NCBI GenBank assembly: GCA_003532195.1
Contig: DOFA01000172.1
Coordinates: forward strand, 1 to 12,387
DNA: 12,387 nucleotides
Direction of reading: 5' to 3'
From: Clostridiales bacterium
GTDB taxonomy: Bacteria > Bacillota > Clostridia > Saccharofermentanales > UBA5734
Both the position numbers and the translations under genes were made by a program. Each line of letters opens with the position of its first letter. The first letter of the stretch is position 1. Shown piece after piece: positions 1 through 6,919 of the stretch. Below the pieces are notes generated by a model. The model saw nothing but the letters and a program-made list of their open reading frames with translations, did no database searches and was not told the origin of the DNA.

Positions 1-210
1 CGGTCTTTTCTTCGGAAAAGCAATATCCGGGGCAAAGATATCGCCTGTTTCTATTGCCACGCGGGTGGCGCGGACAAGGCTGACCGGCGCAGCCAAACCC
101 TGGTTGACCGCGATAACCGCTTCATCGGATCATTCGGTCTGCAAGACGTCGCCAGCCATCCGGAAGAAAGCTGCGCCCAAGCCATAGATTGGGCTAGAAA
201 GCTTGGTTAA
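1..210 (+). CDS. Flavodoxin-like protein, C-terminal fragment
   Basis: The open frame runs from the window edge to a TAA and gives 69 residues with no start, so only the C-terminus is present. The visible part reads GKDIACFYCHAGG near residues 11-23. This resembles the late beta strand and glycine loop of short-chain flavodoxins, which often read 'GK.va.F..H.GG'. It is followed by a helix-rich end (ESCAQAIDWARKLG) typical of flavodoxin-family C-termini in anaerobic Bacillota. Such proteins bind FMN and act as small cytosolic electron carriers or NAD(P)H-dependent reductases. The FMN phosphate-binding loop would lie upstream and cannot be seen. The gene ends just before the promoter of the next gene, with no clear terminator between them. 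The assignment is by recalled family pattern; another FMN-reductase relative is possible. Confidence 0.6.
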   Translation, partial: RSFLRKSNIRGKDIACFYCHAGGADKADRRSQTLVDRDNRFIGSFGLQDVASHPEESCAQAIDWARKLG

Positions 211-213
211 AAG

Positions 214-242
214 TTGATATCAGACTTGAGATCGTGTATTAT
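214..242 (+). promoter_or_regulatory. Sigma-A-type promoter of the DUF4143 ATPase gene
   Basis: A -35 element TTGATA (214-219) and a -10 element TATTAT (237-242) are separated by exactly 17 bp. Each has one mismatch to consensus. The predicted transcription start is near 249, about 33 bases before the ATG at 282. This argues against any start codon upstream of 249, including the in-frame GTG at 234. Confidence 0.7.
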
Positions 243-260
243 GGAATTGGATTCCATAAT
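238..260. promoter_or_regulatory. Perfect 10-bp palindrome overlapping -10 and +1 (candidate operator)
   Basis: The arms ATTATGGAAT (238-247) and ATTCCATAAT (251-260) are exact reverse complements around a 3-bp TGG spacer. The element covers most of the -10 box and the predicted start of transcription. This is the usual place for a repressor operator that blocks open-complex formation. If transcribed in part, it would not form a complete hairpin, because its left arm lies upstream of +1. This favours a protein-binding site. The cognate regulator is unknown. Confidence 0.55.
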
Positions 261-281
261 TTACGAAATGAGGTGCTCGAT

Positions 282-1511
282 ATGTATTATTCGCGGCATT
301 TGGAACCGGTAGTAGCGCGGATATCCAAGCGTAAGCCTGTTATAGTATTGACCGGAGCCCGACAGGTCGGCAAATCAACCATGCTGAAAACGGTTTATCA
401 TGATTTAAAATACATCACGCTGAATCGCCCATTGGTACGCGAAAGCGCCAAAGAAAATCCATCGCTGTTTTTCGAGGTCAACAAACCGCCGGTCATTGTT
501 GATGAAATTCAGAAAGCTGCCGAACTTTTTGATTATATCAAGGACATTGTCGATGAAGATAAAAAAAAGGGGCAGTTTTACCTCACAGGATCGCAAAGTA
601 TGAAATTGATGAAAAATGTCAGCGACAGCCTGGCCGGGCGTGCCGGTATCATCAAGATGCTGGGGCTTTCGATCCGGGAACTGGCAGGGATTCCGTACAG
701 AAATCCTTTTTTGCCGATACCGGCACATCTGGATGAAATGAGCAGGACACCGGCCGCTTTTAATTATACTCAGTTGATTTCCATCATCCATAAAGGTTTT
801 TTTCCTGAATTACATGAAACTGAAAGCGATCTGCATGACTGGTCGGATTACTACAGCTCATACTTTCAAACCTATATCGAAAAAGACATCAAAGACGTCT
901 TGAAGATTCAGGATGAGTCGGCTTTCATAAAATTCGTTAGAGCTGCTGCTTCGCTGACCGGGGAGATGCTGAATCTGACGACCCTTGCCGAAATGTGCGG
1001 CAAAGATGTCAAGACAGCGCGAGCTTGGCTCTCAGTTCTGGAGTCCAGCGGACTAGTCTATTTGCTGGAACCCTATGCCAATAATTTCAGTAAGCGGTTG
1101 GTTAAAACTCCCAAACTTTATTTTCTGGATACCGGTCTCGCTTGTTGGCTGCTGGGCTGGAACACACCGGAACAGATGGTTAATGGAGCTATGTGGGGCC
1201 ATATTTTTGAAAGCTTTGTATTTGCTGAAATACTAAAGAGTTATTATAACGACGGCATTGTCAAGCCATCGTTGTTTTTCTACCGCGATCAGGAGAAAAA
1301 CGAGATCGATTTGTTGATTTCCGAGGGAGATGTTCTGTATCCAGTTGAAATTAAAACAACCAGTGATCCGACAAAATCCATGATCCATGCCTTTCGCTGC
1401 CTGGAAAATATTCCTGCAAAAAAAGCTGGTCCCGGAGCGATCATCTGCCTGGCCCTGGAACGTCTTCCTCTCGCTGAGAATGCCTGGATCGTACCGGCGC
1501 AAATGATTTAA
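282..1511 (+). CDS. AAA+ ATPase with C-terminal DUF4143 domain
   Basis: This 409-residue protein has the standard two-domain build of the AAA_14/DUF4143 family. The N-terminal P-loop ATPase shows Walker A GARQVGKST (residues 25-33), Walker B VIVDE (71-75), a sensor-like LTGSQ (101-105) and a SLAGRAG arginine-finger region (116-122). The C-terminal part contains YFLDTGLACWLLG, GHIFESFV and then NEIDLL followed by PVEIK. The E310, D343 and E356-x-K358 pattern resembles a PD-(D/E)XK nuclease fold, which is known for DUF4143. I chose the ATG at 282 because GAGGTG lies 6 nt upstream and the promoter maps to 214-242. The biological role of the family is unclear; members are scattered, often lone genes. 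The sequence looks AT-richer than its neighbours, consistent with transfer. It is convergent with the next gene, with a 15-nt gap. Confidence 0.9.
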   Translation: MYYSRHLEPVVARISKRKPVIVLTGARQVGKSTMLKTVYHDLKYITLNRPLVRESAKENPSLFFEVNKPPVIVDEIQKAAELFDYIKDIVDEDKKKGQFYLTGSQSMKLMKNVSDSLAGRAGIIKMLGLSIRELAGIPYRNPFLPIPAHLDEMSRTPAAFNYTQLISIIHKGFFPELHETESDLHDWSDYYSSYFQTYIEKDIKDVLKIQDESAFIKFVRAAASLTGEMLNLTTLAEMCGKDVKTARAWLSVLESSGLVYLLEPYANNFSKRLVKTPKLYFLDTGLACWLLGWNTPEQMVNGAMWGHIFESFVFAEILKSYYNDGIVKPSLFFYRDQEKNEIDLLISEGDVLYPVEIKTTSDPTKSMIHAFRCLENIPAKKAGPGAIICLALERLPLAENAWIVPAQMI

Positions 1512-1526
1512 TCCGACCGTTCCCTC

Positions 1527-2627
1527 TCAATACCTACCGTACTTGTACGCGGCATTATACATGGCAATGATGTTCTCAACCGGGGTATTGTCCTGTATCT
1601 GGTGCGTCGGCGCGAAGTGGTAGCCGCGGTGTTCCATCATGATCGCCAGCGTTTCCCGGCAGTTTAGCTCCACTTCCCCGGCTGAGCCGTAGGCCAGGGG
1701 TCCCGCGGTCGAAATGCAGCCGCGGAAACACAGCCGGCCGCCGAAATGATCGGCGAGATAACGAGGGCTCATATTCGCGGCCTCCGGCTGTAGCGTATCC
1801 ACACCACGCATCCCGATGTCGATCAGGTCCTCATAGGCCCAGCTCGAAGACCCGCAGGTATGCATCATCGCCGGGACGCCATAGGCTTGCGCCAGATCGC
1901 TAAATAACTTGTGCACCGGTTTGAAAATGCCGCGATAAAGATCGAGGCTGATCATCGGCGCAATTTGTGTGCCCAGATCTTCGCCCAACCAGACAAAATC
2001 GATATACCCCTTGCATTTTTCCAGGGTCCGCTCCATGTTCTTCAGCTGAAATTCCACTCGCCGGCGCATAAAGCGCATTGCCGGTTCGTAGCTGGTCGCG
2101 AGGTGGCAAAGAACGTCTTCCATGCCCATGATCCGGCCATTGGAATTGATGATATCCGGTACGCCGGCGCCGCCGACATACAAGCCGTATTTGCCGTCAA
2201 AGCTTTTCGCCTGGCCCAAAGCGGCATCATAATCGAAATCATCCGGGTTCGGCACCGGAAACGCGTCGAACTGTTCATCGTCGGCGTTTGCCAGCGGGAA
2301 GTCGCAGAAATCCCAGTAGCCGCCGCCCTCATGCTCCACCCAGCGCATGACGCATCCTTCCAGAGGATTGACGCGTCTGTTCTCCGGCGCCCGAAAAAGC
2401 TGCGGTCCAATATAGGGAGCGGCTATGCCCCGGTAATCCACCCCGATCGCCTGCATCACGAGTTCCATGTTGCCGTCCGGAATGCCCAGAACCTGCGCCA
2501 GCCGCTGATGAACGCCCGGATTGGTATCATAGCCGATAGTGACCCGGTCGGTTCTCTCGAAAGCGAATGTCCGTCTCACCCGTTCCCGGGAAGTCATGGC
2601 ATCCTTTGGTTTTTCAATCAGGTTCAT
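1527..2627 (-). CDS. Uroporphyrinogen decarboxylase (URO-D) family protein, MtaA-like
   Basis: This 366-residue protein belongs to the URO-D superfamily, in the branch nearer to corrinoid-dependent methyltransferases than to heme-pathway HemE. It has the (beta/alpha)8-type pattern and an MMHTCGS motif giving H256 and C258, plus C304 in FRGCIST. This H-x-C...C set matches the zinc ligands known in MtaA-type methylcobamide:CoM methyltransferases, where zinc activates a thiol acceptor. Other family signatures are WLGEDLGTQ and the C-terminal GYHFAPTHQIQDNTP. I chose the ATG at 2627 because AGGAGG lies about 6 nt upstream; a longer frame from 2657 lacks this, and a shorter start at 2597 is also possible. 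No corrinoid protein or substrate methyltransferase is in the window, so substrate and acceptor are unknown. The gene is divergent from an AraC regulator 150 bp away, which probably controls it. Confidence 0.85.
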   Translation of the reverse strand: MNLIEKPKDAMTSRERVRRTFAFERTDRVTIGYDTNPGVHQRLAQVLGIPDGNMELVMQAIGVDYRGIAAPYIGPQLFRAPENRRVNPLEGCVMRWVEHEGGGYWDFCDFPLANADDEQFDAFPVPNPDDFDYDAALGQAKSFDGKYGLYVGGAGVPDIINSNGRIMGMEDVLCHLATSYEPAMRFMRRRVEFQLKNMERTLEKCKGYIDFVWLGEDLGTQIAPMISLDLYRGIFKPVHKLFSDLAQAYGVPAMMHTCGSSSWAYEDLIDIGMRGVDTLQPEAANMSPRYLADHFGGRLCFRGCISTAGPLAYGSAGEVELNCRETLAIMMEHRGYHFAPTHQIQDNTPVENIIAMYNAAYKYGRY

Positions 2628-2675
2628 AATCGGCCTCCTCGCGCTGAACCGCTTCACATAAGCCGCTTGACGTGC

Positions 2676-2704
2676 TTTACTTCATTTTTCTGATACAATA
2701 TAAT
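2676..2704 (+). promoter_or_regulatory. Promoter of the AraC-type regulator gene
   Basis: A consensus -10 TATAAT (2699-2704) is preceded after 17 bp by TTTACT (2676-2681), which matches the -35 consensus at four of six positions. Transcription would begin near 2711, leaving a leader of about 67 nt before the ATG at 2778. Confidence 0.55.
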
Positions 2705-2747
2705 ATTTACAGTGCCTGAACAATAGAATAGGGATGCAAATATTATA
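2699..2747. repeat. 10-bp inverted repeat in the URO-D/AraC divergent region
   Basis: TATAATATTT (2699-2708) and AAATATTATA (2738-2747) are exact reverse complements separated by 29 bp. Each arm carries a TATAAT on its own strand, so the two -10-like boxes face each other. The left one has a usable -35. The minus-strand box at 2747-2742 has no good -35 at 16-18 bp, so it may need an activator or may simply be part of a binding site. Overlapping face-to-face promoters would couple expression of the regulator and the URO-D gene. Confidence 0.4.
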
Positions 2748-2777
2748 ACAAATGACGTAACCCACGAAAGCGGAGCT

Positions 2778-3545
2778 ATGAAGGCAAATCTCGACTTCAT
2801 CAATCTCTATCCCTGTGACCGCGGTTTCGCAACTGCCGAACGCGTATTCAATTTCCCATACTTACTTTATGTCCATAAAGGCATCGGTATTTTCCGCATC
2901 GGACAGACGGCATACCCGGCTGCGATGGGCGACCTGTTCTTTTGTCCACCAGGTACTGCCAATACGATCCTGGCACATGAAGAAAATCCTTTCCTGCTCA
3001 CTGGAATCGATTTCAGAGTTCATGATGAAAGCGCCGCGTTAATCCTGCCAAATAAGATGAATATCCTGTCCGACACTTTCCGGATTACTCTGATTAACCG
3101 GATGGTTCAGGAATACGCCCTGGGCAGAATCAGCAGCCGGGAGATCTGCAATTCATTGCTCTCATCGCTGTTGCTGGATTTGCTGCGCTCCTCACGGTTT
3201 TCGGCCGCCCGCACCGGTGAGCGGGAATACGCCATTCTGGAATATATAAAAGATAACTATGAAAGGACAGTAACTTGCGCTGAAATTTCACGCGTGTTCT
3301 CTTATCACAAGAGCAGCATCAACCGTATTGTAACCGCCGCTACCGGTCTGTCCATCCGCCAGTATCAAATCTCCCTGCGCATGAAAAAGGCATCGGAGTT
3401 GCTGGCTTACAGCAGTCGCTCTGTAGGCGAAATCGCATCGCTTTGCGGGTATGCCAGTCAAGTCTTCTTTTCCCAGCAATTCCGTGCGAAGACCGGAAAG
3501 ACGCCCAGCGAATATCGCTGCGGCAGGGGAAAATTCAAGGAGTGA
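2778..3545 (+). CDS. AraC family transcriptional regulator
   Basis: This 255-residue protein has the usual AraC/XylS plan. The N-terminal half (about residues 1-100) looks like a cupin-type sensor; it includes YVHKGIGIFRIG and AMGDLFFCPPGT, typical of small-ligand binding regulators. The C-terminal half carries two helix-turn-helix units. The first is near 165-190 (TCAEISRVFSYHKSSINRIV). The second is near 214-236 (SVGEIASLCGYASQVFFSQQF), ending in the conserved FRAKTGKTPSEYR. Such proteins bind direct repeats near promoters and respond to sugars or other metabolites. The start has a weak site (GGAG only 2 nt before ATG), but upstream in-frame starts look worse. Its divergent partner is the URO-D gene, and the downstream epimerase gene follows 7 nt after the stop, so both are the likely targets. 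Confidence 0.92.
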   Translation: MKANLDFINLYPCDRGFATAERVFNFPYLLYVHKGIGIFRIGQTAYPAAMGDLFFCPPGTANTILAHEENPFLLTGIDFRVHDESAALILPNKMNILSDTFRITLINRMVQEYALGRISSREICNSLLSSLLLDLLRSSRFSAARTGEREYAILEYIKDNYERTVTCAEISRVFSYHKSSINRIVTAATGLSIRQYQISLRMKKASELLAYSSRSVGEIASLCGYASQVFFSQQFRAKTGKTPSEYRCGRGKFKE

Positions 3546-3552
3546 TCCATTC

Positions 3553-4566
3553 ATGAAAATTTTTCTGATTGGCGGAACAGGTTTGCTGGGCAGCGAGGCT
3601 GCCCGGGAATTGATCCGGCGCGGCCATGAGGTCTTTTCTCTGGCCTTGCCGCCCATCCCGCCCGGCGAGCAGCTGCCGCCGGAGATGAAGCTGGATCTGG
3701 GCAATTTCATGGAAATGGCCGACGAGGATCTCAGCCAACGATTGGCTGGCTGCGAGGGTTTTGTCTTCGCGGCTGGTGTGGACGAGCGAATCGAAGGTCC
3801 GGCGCCGATCTATGAGCTCTTCAAAAAATATAACATCACGCCGCTGGAAAGACTGCTGCGCATCGCCAAGTCAAGCGGCGTAAAACATGCCGTCATTTGC
3901 GGATCCTACTTCACTTATTTCGACAAGATCTGGCCGGAAAAGCAGCTCTCCCATTGGCATCCATATATCCGCAGCCGGCGGGATCAGGAGGCCATGGCGC
4001 TTTCCTTTGCGGATCAGGATTTCGCTGTTTCCGTGCTGGAATTGCCCTACATCTTTGGCACGCAGCCGGGGCGGAAGCCGGTTTGGGTTTTTCTGGCGGA
4101 TAATGTGCGCCGTATGAAAAGGATCACTCTTTATCCAAAGGGCGGCACCACCATGGTTACGGTCCGGCAGGTCGGGCAAGCTGTCGCCGGAGCGCTGGAG
4201 CGCGGCCGGGGCGGCAATAGTTATCCGATCGGCTACTACAACCTGACCTGGCGGGAGATGTTGACCATCGTCCATAAATACCTGGGTTGTCCAAACAAAA
4301 AAATTGTCACCATCCCCGACTGGCTGTTTACGCTCAGCGCCCGGAAAATCATGAAGGAACAGGAAGCGGCAGGCCACGAAGGCGGTCTCAACCTGGCTAA
4401 ATTTACGGCCCTGCAGTGCTCCAACCAGTTCATCGACAAGTCCCTGGGCTGCGAACCGCTGGGTGTGGAACCGGATGATATTGATGCGGCAATCGGCGAG
4501 TCGATCCGGCTCAGCGTGGCGATCCTCGATGGAAAAGCGGAAACTATCGGCATGAAAGGCGAATGA
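3553..4566 (+). CDS. NAD-dependent epimerase/dehydratase-like (extended SDR) protein
   Basis: This 337-residue protein begins with a Rossmann beta-alpha-beta, MKIFLIGGTGLLGSEAA, containing the GxxGxxG dinucleotide motif (residues 7-13). It has an active-site-like serine strand HAVICGSYF (112-120) and the extended-SDR VLELPYIFGTQPG (161-173). The catalytic YxxxK motif reads Y138-I-R-S-R142: lysine is replaced by arginine, so ordinary oxidoreductase chemistry may be altered or lost. Related proteins act on nucleotide sugars or serve as NAD(P)-binding proteins. The ATG at 3553 was chosen because the Rossmann fold starts there and AAGGAG (3536-3541) lies in the end of the AraC gene, 11 nt upstream. 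The frame extends to 3451, but that part overlaps the regulator and is not conserved-looking. Likely co-transcribed with the regulator. Confidence 0.85.
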   Translation: MKIFLIGGTGLLGSEAARELIRRGHEVFSLALPPIPPGEQLPPEMKLDLGNFMEMADEDLSQRLAGCEGFVFAAGVDERIEGPAPIYELFKKYNITPLERLLRIAKSSGVKHAVICGSYFTYFDKIWPEKQLSHWHPYIRSRRDQEAMALSFADQDFAVSVLELPYIFGTQPGRKPVWVFLADNVRRMKRITLYPKGGTTMVTVRQVGQAVAGALERGRGGNSYPIGYYNLTWREMLTIVHKYLGCPNKKIVTIPDWLFTLSARKIMKEQEAAGHEGGLNLAKFTALQCSNQFIDKSLGCEPLGVEPDDIDAAIGESIRLSVAILDGKAETIGMKGE

Positions 4567-4703
4567 TTCAAACGTAAAAAGCAACTCCCAGTTGCCTGAT
4601 TCCGATACCGCCGGTTGGTTGCCTTTGCCGCGAAGAAGCTATAAATTGATAACATATTCTGCCGGCGGATGAATACGCAGGCGGTCAGGCAGGAGGACAG
4701 AAT

Positions 4704-6290
4704 ATGAAAATCGGGGCAAGAATCGCCGCGCTGCGCGTCGGCGCGGGTTTGACGCAGGAGCATCTGGCGGAATATGTCGGCGTGACCCGTCAGGCCGTGC
4801 AAAAATGGGAATCCGGAGCCGCCACGCCGGACCTTGAAAAACTGGTTGCGATCAGCCGACGCTTTCATGTAACGCTGGACGAACTAATTGTCGACAAGTC
4901 AGATATCAAAACAGATGAAGAGCTTCGCTTTTCGCATCGATATCTGCCGAACTATGCGACGCTGCCGGGATGGGAGCTTTATTCATCCAATATCCTGATC
5001 GAGTATGAACAATTGCTCGACGAAGGCCGGGATGTCGCCAAGTACAAGAAGCTGGCCCAGGAGATCGCCGCCCTGCCCGTAGGCAAAACCCGGGAGGATA
5101 TGGCCGATTATCTGGCTGGGCTGATGCATCGCGAGCCGGTAATACCGGAATATGCTTTTTATGAACCTTCGGCTCTGGAAGAAATCCGGGCTTGCCGCAA
5201 GCCCTATCCCTTTACAGCCATGCCGCCCGCGGATCAATCGGTTATCGGCGATAAAGTGCGGGGCGCCTGGCTGGGGCGGATTGCCGGCTGCCTGCTTGGC
5301 AAGCCGATCGAAGGTATTCGGACCGGCGACTTGAATTATTTGCTCAAGGCGACCGGCAATTATCCGCTGCAGAGATACATCAGGCTGGCCGATTTGAATG
5401 AGGAAATCTATCAAAACTGTAAATATCCCTTGAAAGGGCACTGCTTTGCCGACACCATTCATGAGGCGCCGGTTGACGACGATACCAACTACACCGTTAT
5501 GGCCGCTGCCAAACTCATTCCGCAATACGGCCGGGAATTTCGTCCGGAAGATGTCGCCCGCTGCTGGCTCGACAGCCAGCCGAAAAACGCTTATTGCACG
5601 GCCGAGCGGGTCGCTTTCATTAATTTCGTCAATGGCTATTATCCGCCGGTGTCGGCGATCTACAAGAATCCTTTCCGCGAATGGATCGGCGCGCAGATCC
5701 GGGCGGACTATTTTGGCTATATCAATCCCGGCGATCCCGAAGCAGCAGCCGATATGGCCTGGCGGGACGCCTCGGTCTCGCATGTCAAGAATGGCATCTA
5801 TGGCGAAATGTTCGTCGCCGCCATGCTTGCTTGCGCGGCGGTCGGCTCAGATTTGAAAACGGTTATACTGCGCGGCTTGGCGGAAATACCGGCACGGTCC
5901 AGGCTCCATGCCGAAGTGACGGAACTGATCAGCCTCTTTGATGCCGGCAAGACTGCCGACGAGTGCATCCGCTGGATCGCCAGCCGCTATGACGAGAACA
6001 GCAGCCATCATTGGTGTCATACAGTTTCGAATGCCCTGATTGTCATAACCGCCTTGCTGTACGGCCAGATGGACTTTGGCAAGACGATCTGCCTTGCCGT
6101 CGGCTGCGGTTTCGATACTGATTGCAACGGCGCCACGGCCGGCTCGATCCTCGGTATGATGCTGGGCGCCGCCAGCATCCCGGAAGAATGGACGGCTGTT
6201 TTCCAGGGCAAACTGCGCACTTCCATTTTCGGGGTTGGAACTATTGGCATTGATGAATTATGCCAGCTGACCCTTGCCCATATGGCCTGA
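4704..6290 (+). CDS. XRE-type HTH fused to ADP-ribosylglycohydrolase (DraG/ARH family)
   Basis: This 528-residue protein joins two known domains. Residues 5-60 form a Cro/CI helix-turn-helix (AGLTQEHLAEYVGVTRQAVQ, then KWESGAATPDL). Residues about 75-180 contain EYEQLLDEGRDV and FYEPSALEEIRA, which I recognise as an extension preceding the catalytic domain in some bacterial ADP-ribosylglycohydrolases. The catalytic domain (about 183-515) starts with KVRGAWLGRIAGCLLGKPIE. It has PVDDDTNYT (D258-D260) and GFDTDCNGATAGSILG (D471, D473), the acidic clusters that bind the two magnesium ions in DraG-type enzymes. It therefore looks catalytically intact and should cleave an ADP-ribosyl or related glycosidic bond. 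AGGAGG lies 7 nt before the ATG. The gene is followed by a strong terminator. Whether the HTH binds DNA in response to a ligand of the enzyme domain is inference. Confidence 0.88.
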   Translation: MKIGARIAALRVGAGLTQEHLAEYVGVTRQAVQKWESGAATPDLEKLVAISRRFHVTLDELIVDKSDIKTDEELRFSHRYLPNYATLPGWELYSSNILIEYEQLLDEGRDVAKYKKLAQEIAALPVGKTREDMADYLAGLMHREPVIPEYAFYEPSALEEIRACRKPYPFTAMPPADQSVIGDKVRGAWLGRIAGCLLGKPIEGIRTGDLNYLLKATGNYPLQRYIRLADLNEEIYQNCKYPLKGHCFADTIHEAPVDDDTNYTVMAAAKLIPQYGREFRPEDVARCWLDSQPKNAYCTAERVAFINFVNGYYPPVSAIYKNPFREWIGAQIRADYFGYINPGDPEAAADMAWRDASVSHVKNGIYGEMFVAAMLACAAVGSDLKTVILRGLAEIPARSRLHAEVTELISLFDAGKTADECIRWIASRYDENSSHHWCHTVSNALIVITALLYGQMDFGKTICLAVGCGFDTDCNGATAGSILGMMLGAASIPEEWTAVFQGKLRTSIFGVGTIGIDELCQLTLAHMA

Positions 6291-6327
6291 TAACCTGCAG
6301 ATGAAAAAATTGAACCCCTTCTCTTCG

Positions 6328-6352
6328 CCGGCGGTCCTCCGCCGGTTTCTTT
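6328..6352 (+). terminator. Rho-independent terminator after the HTH-ADP-ribosylglycohydrolase gene
   Basis: A perfect 7-bp GC stem, CCGGCGG (6328-6334) with CCGCCGG (6339-6345), closes a 4-nt TCCT loop and is followed by TTTCTTT. It lies about 37 nt past the stop codon and separates this transcript from the secreted-protein operon. Confidence 0.8.
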
Positions 6353-6381
6353 ATCACCCGGCGTGAATTAAAATATAAATG

Positions 6382-6410
6382 TTGCGTATCGTGACATGAT
6401 GTGATTTAAT
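6382..6410 (+). promoter_or_regulatory. Promoter of the secreted protein / ABC transporter operon
   Basis: TTGCGT (6382-6387) and TTTAAT (6405-6410) are separated by 17 bp; the -10 has five of six consensus bases and the -35 three of six. Transcription would start near 6417, about 47 nt before the first ATG. The weak -35 and a partial dyad in the spacer (TGACATGATGTGA, 6392-6404) suggest an activator or repressor site. Confidence 0.45.
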
Positions 6411-6463
6411 GGTTTCCAGAAAGGCAGCCTTGTTCATCAGCATCAACAGGAAAGGATTAACAT

Positions 6464-6847
6464 ATGAAAAGCAAACTATTCGTCAGCCTGATCTGCCTCA
6501 TTCTGGTGCTTGGCGCCTCATTTGGCTCCGTGTTTTCGCTCAGTGAGTCCTGCATTATCCACCTGGTAGATTCCAGCGCAGTTTCTTCCTCACTTTATGG
6601 CGAATACTTTAATTATGCGGGTGACAATAATCAATTTTCCGCCCATCAGATCGCTGTCGAAGCCCAGGACAAATATCTCTGGTGGTTTAAAACAGAATGC
6701 GAGGAGCTCGCGCTGCCAGGACAAATGGTCGATTATGATCTCTACTATAACTATTTAGGCAGTCCGGATATCTGGCGTGTCCGTCTTCATCCCTATATGG
6801 CCTCCGACGGCTGCTACGCCACCGGTTCAATAACCAAGTTAAATTAA
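6464..6847 (+). CDS. Small secreted protein of unknown function
   Basis: I do not recognise this 127-residue protein. It begins with a clear Sec-type signal peptide: K2 and K4, a hydrophobic core at residues 5-20, and a likely cleavage near residue 25. The mature part of about 100 residues is rich in aromatic residues (YLWWFK at 71-76; YDLYYNYLG at 91-99). It carries three cysteines (C30, C79, C117), so at most one disulfide could leave a free thiol. There is no lipobox and no double-glycine leader. AGGA lies about 7 nt before the ATG. It is the first gene of the operon ahead of an ABC transporter with an unusual permease, an arrangement like that of secreted bacteriocins with dedicated transporters such as the lactococcin 972 group. 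I see no clear lactococcin 972 sequence signature. It could equally be a secreted sensor or accessory partner of the transporter. Confidence 0.7.
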   Translation: MKSKLFVSLICLILVLGASFGSVFSLSESCIIHLVDSSAVSSSLYGEYFNYAGDNNQFSAHQIAVEAQDKYLWWFKTECEELALPGQMVDYDLYYNYLGSPDIWRVRLHPYMASDGCYATGSITKLN

Positions 6848-6857
6848 CGCAAGCGGT

Positions 6858-6897
6858 TTCGGGCAAGGCTGCTTTTCAACTCCGATCCGCGCCCGAA
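6858..6897 (+). repeat. Inverted repeat between the secreted protein and permease genes
   Basis: TTCGGGC (6858-6864) and GCCCGAA (6891-6897) are complementary with a 26-nt loop and end about 22 nt before the permease ATG. No T-run follows, so it is not a typical terminator. It could cap the upstream message or reduce read-through, so that the secreted protein is made in excess. The stem is short and the loop long, so this is tentative. Confidence 0.25.
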
Positions 6898-6919
6898 TCG
6901 ACAGGAAAGGACTCTCGCC

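Noticed and set aside
234..281. Upstream extension of the DUF4143 ATPase starting at GTG 234
   Set aside because: The extension lies before the predicted transcription start near 249 and runs through the palindrome; the ATG at 282 has a good ribosome binding site.
1911..2693. Long open frame on the plus strand opposite the URO-D gene
   Set aside because: It is a composition shadow: the minus-strand frame has clear URO-D motifs and a good ribosome binding site, while this frame has no recognisable domain.
3871..4584. Long minus-strand open frame opposite the epimerase-like gene
   Set aside because: No family motif; the plus-strand frame has a Rossmann motif and coupling to the upstream gene.
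4581..4595. Hairpin GCAACT-CCC-AGTTGC after the epimerase-like gene, with a T-run on the minus strand
   Set aside because: The stem is only 6 bp and the T-run is on the strand where no gene ends nearby; it has no T-run for the plus-strand gene.
4983..5783. 266-codon minus-strand frame opposite the HTH-ADP-ribosylglycohydrolase gene
   Set aside because: Antisense shadow of a well-supported coding region; no motif and no ribosome binding site of note.
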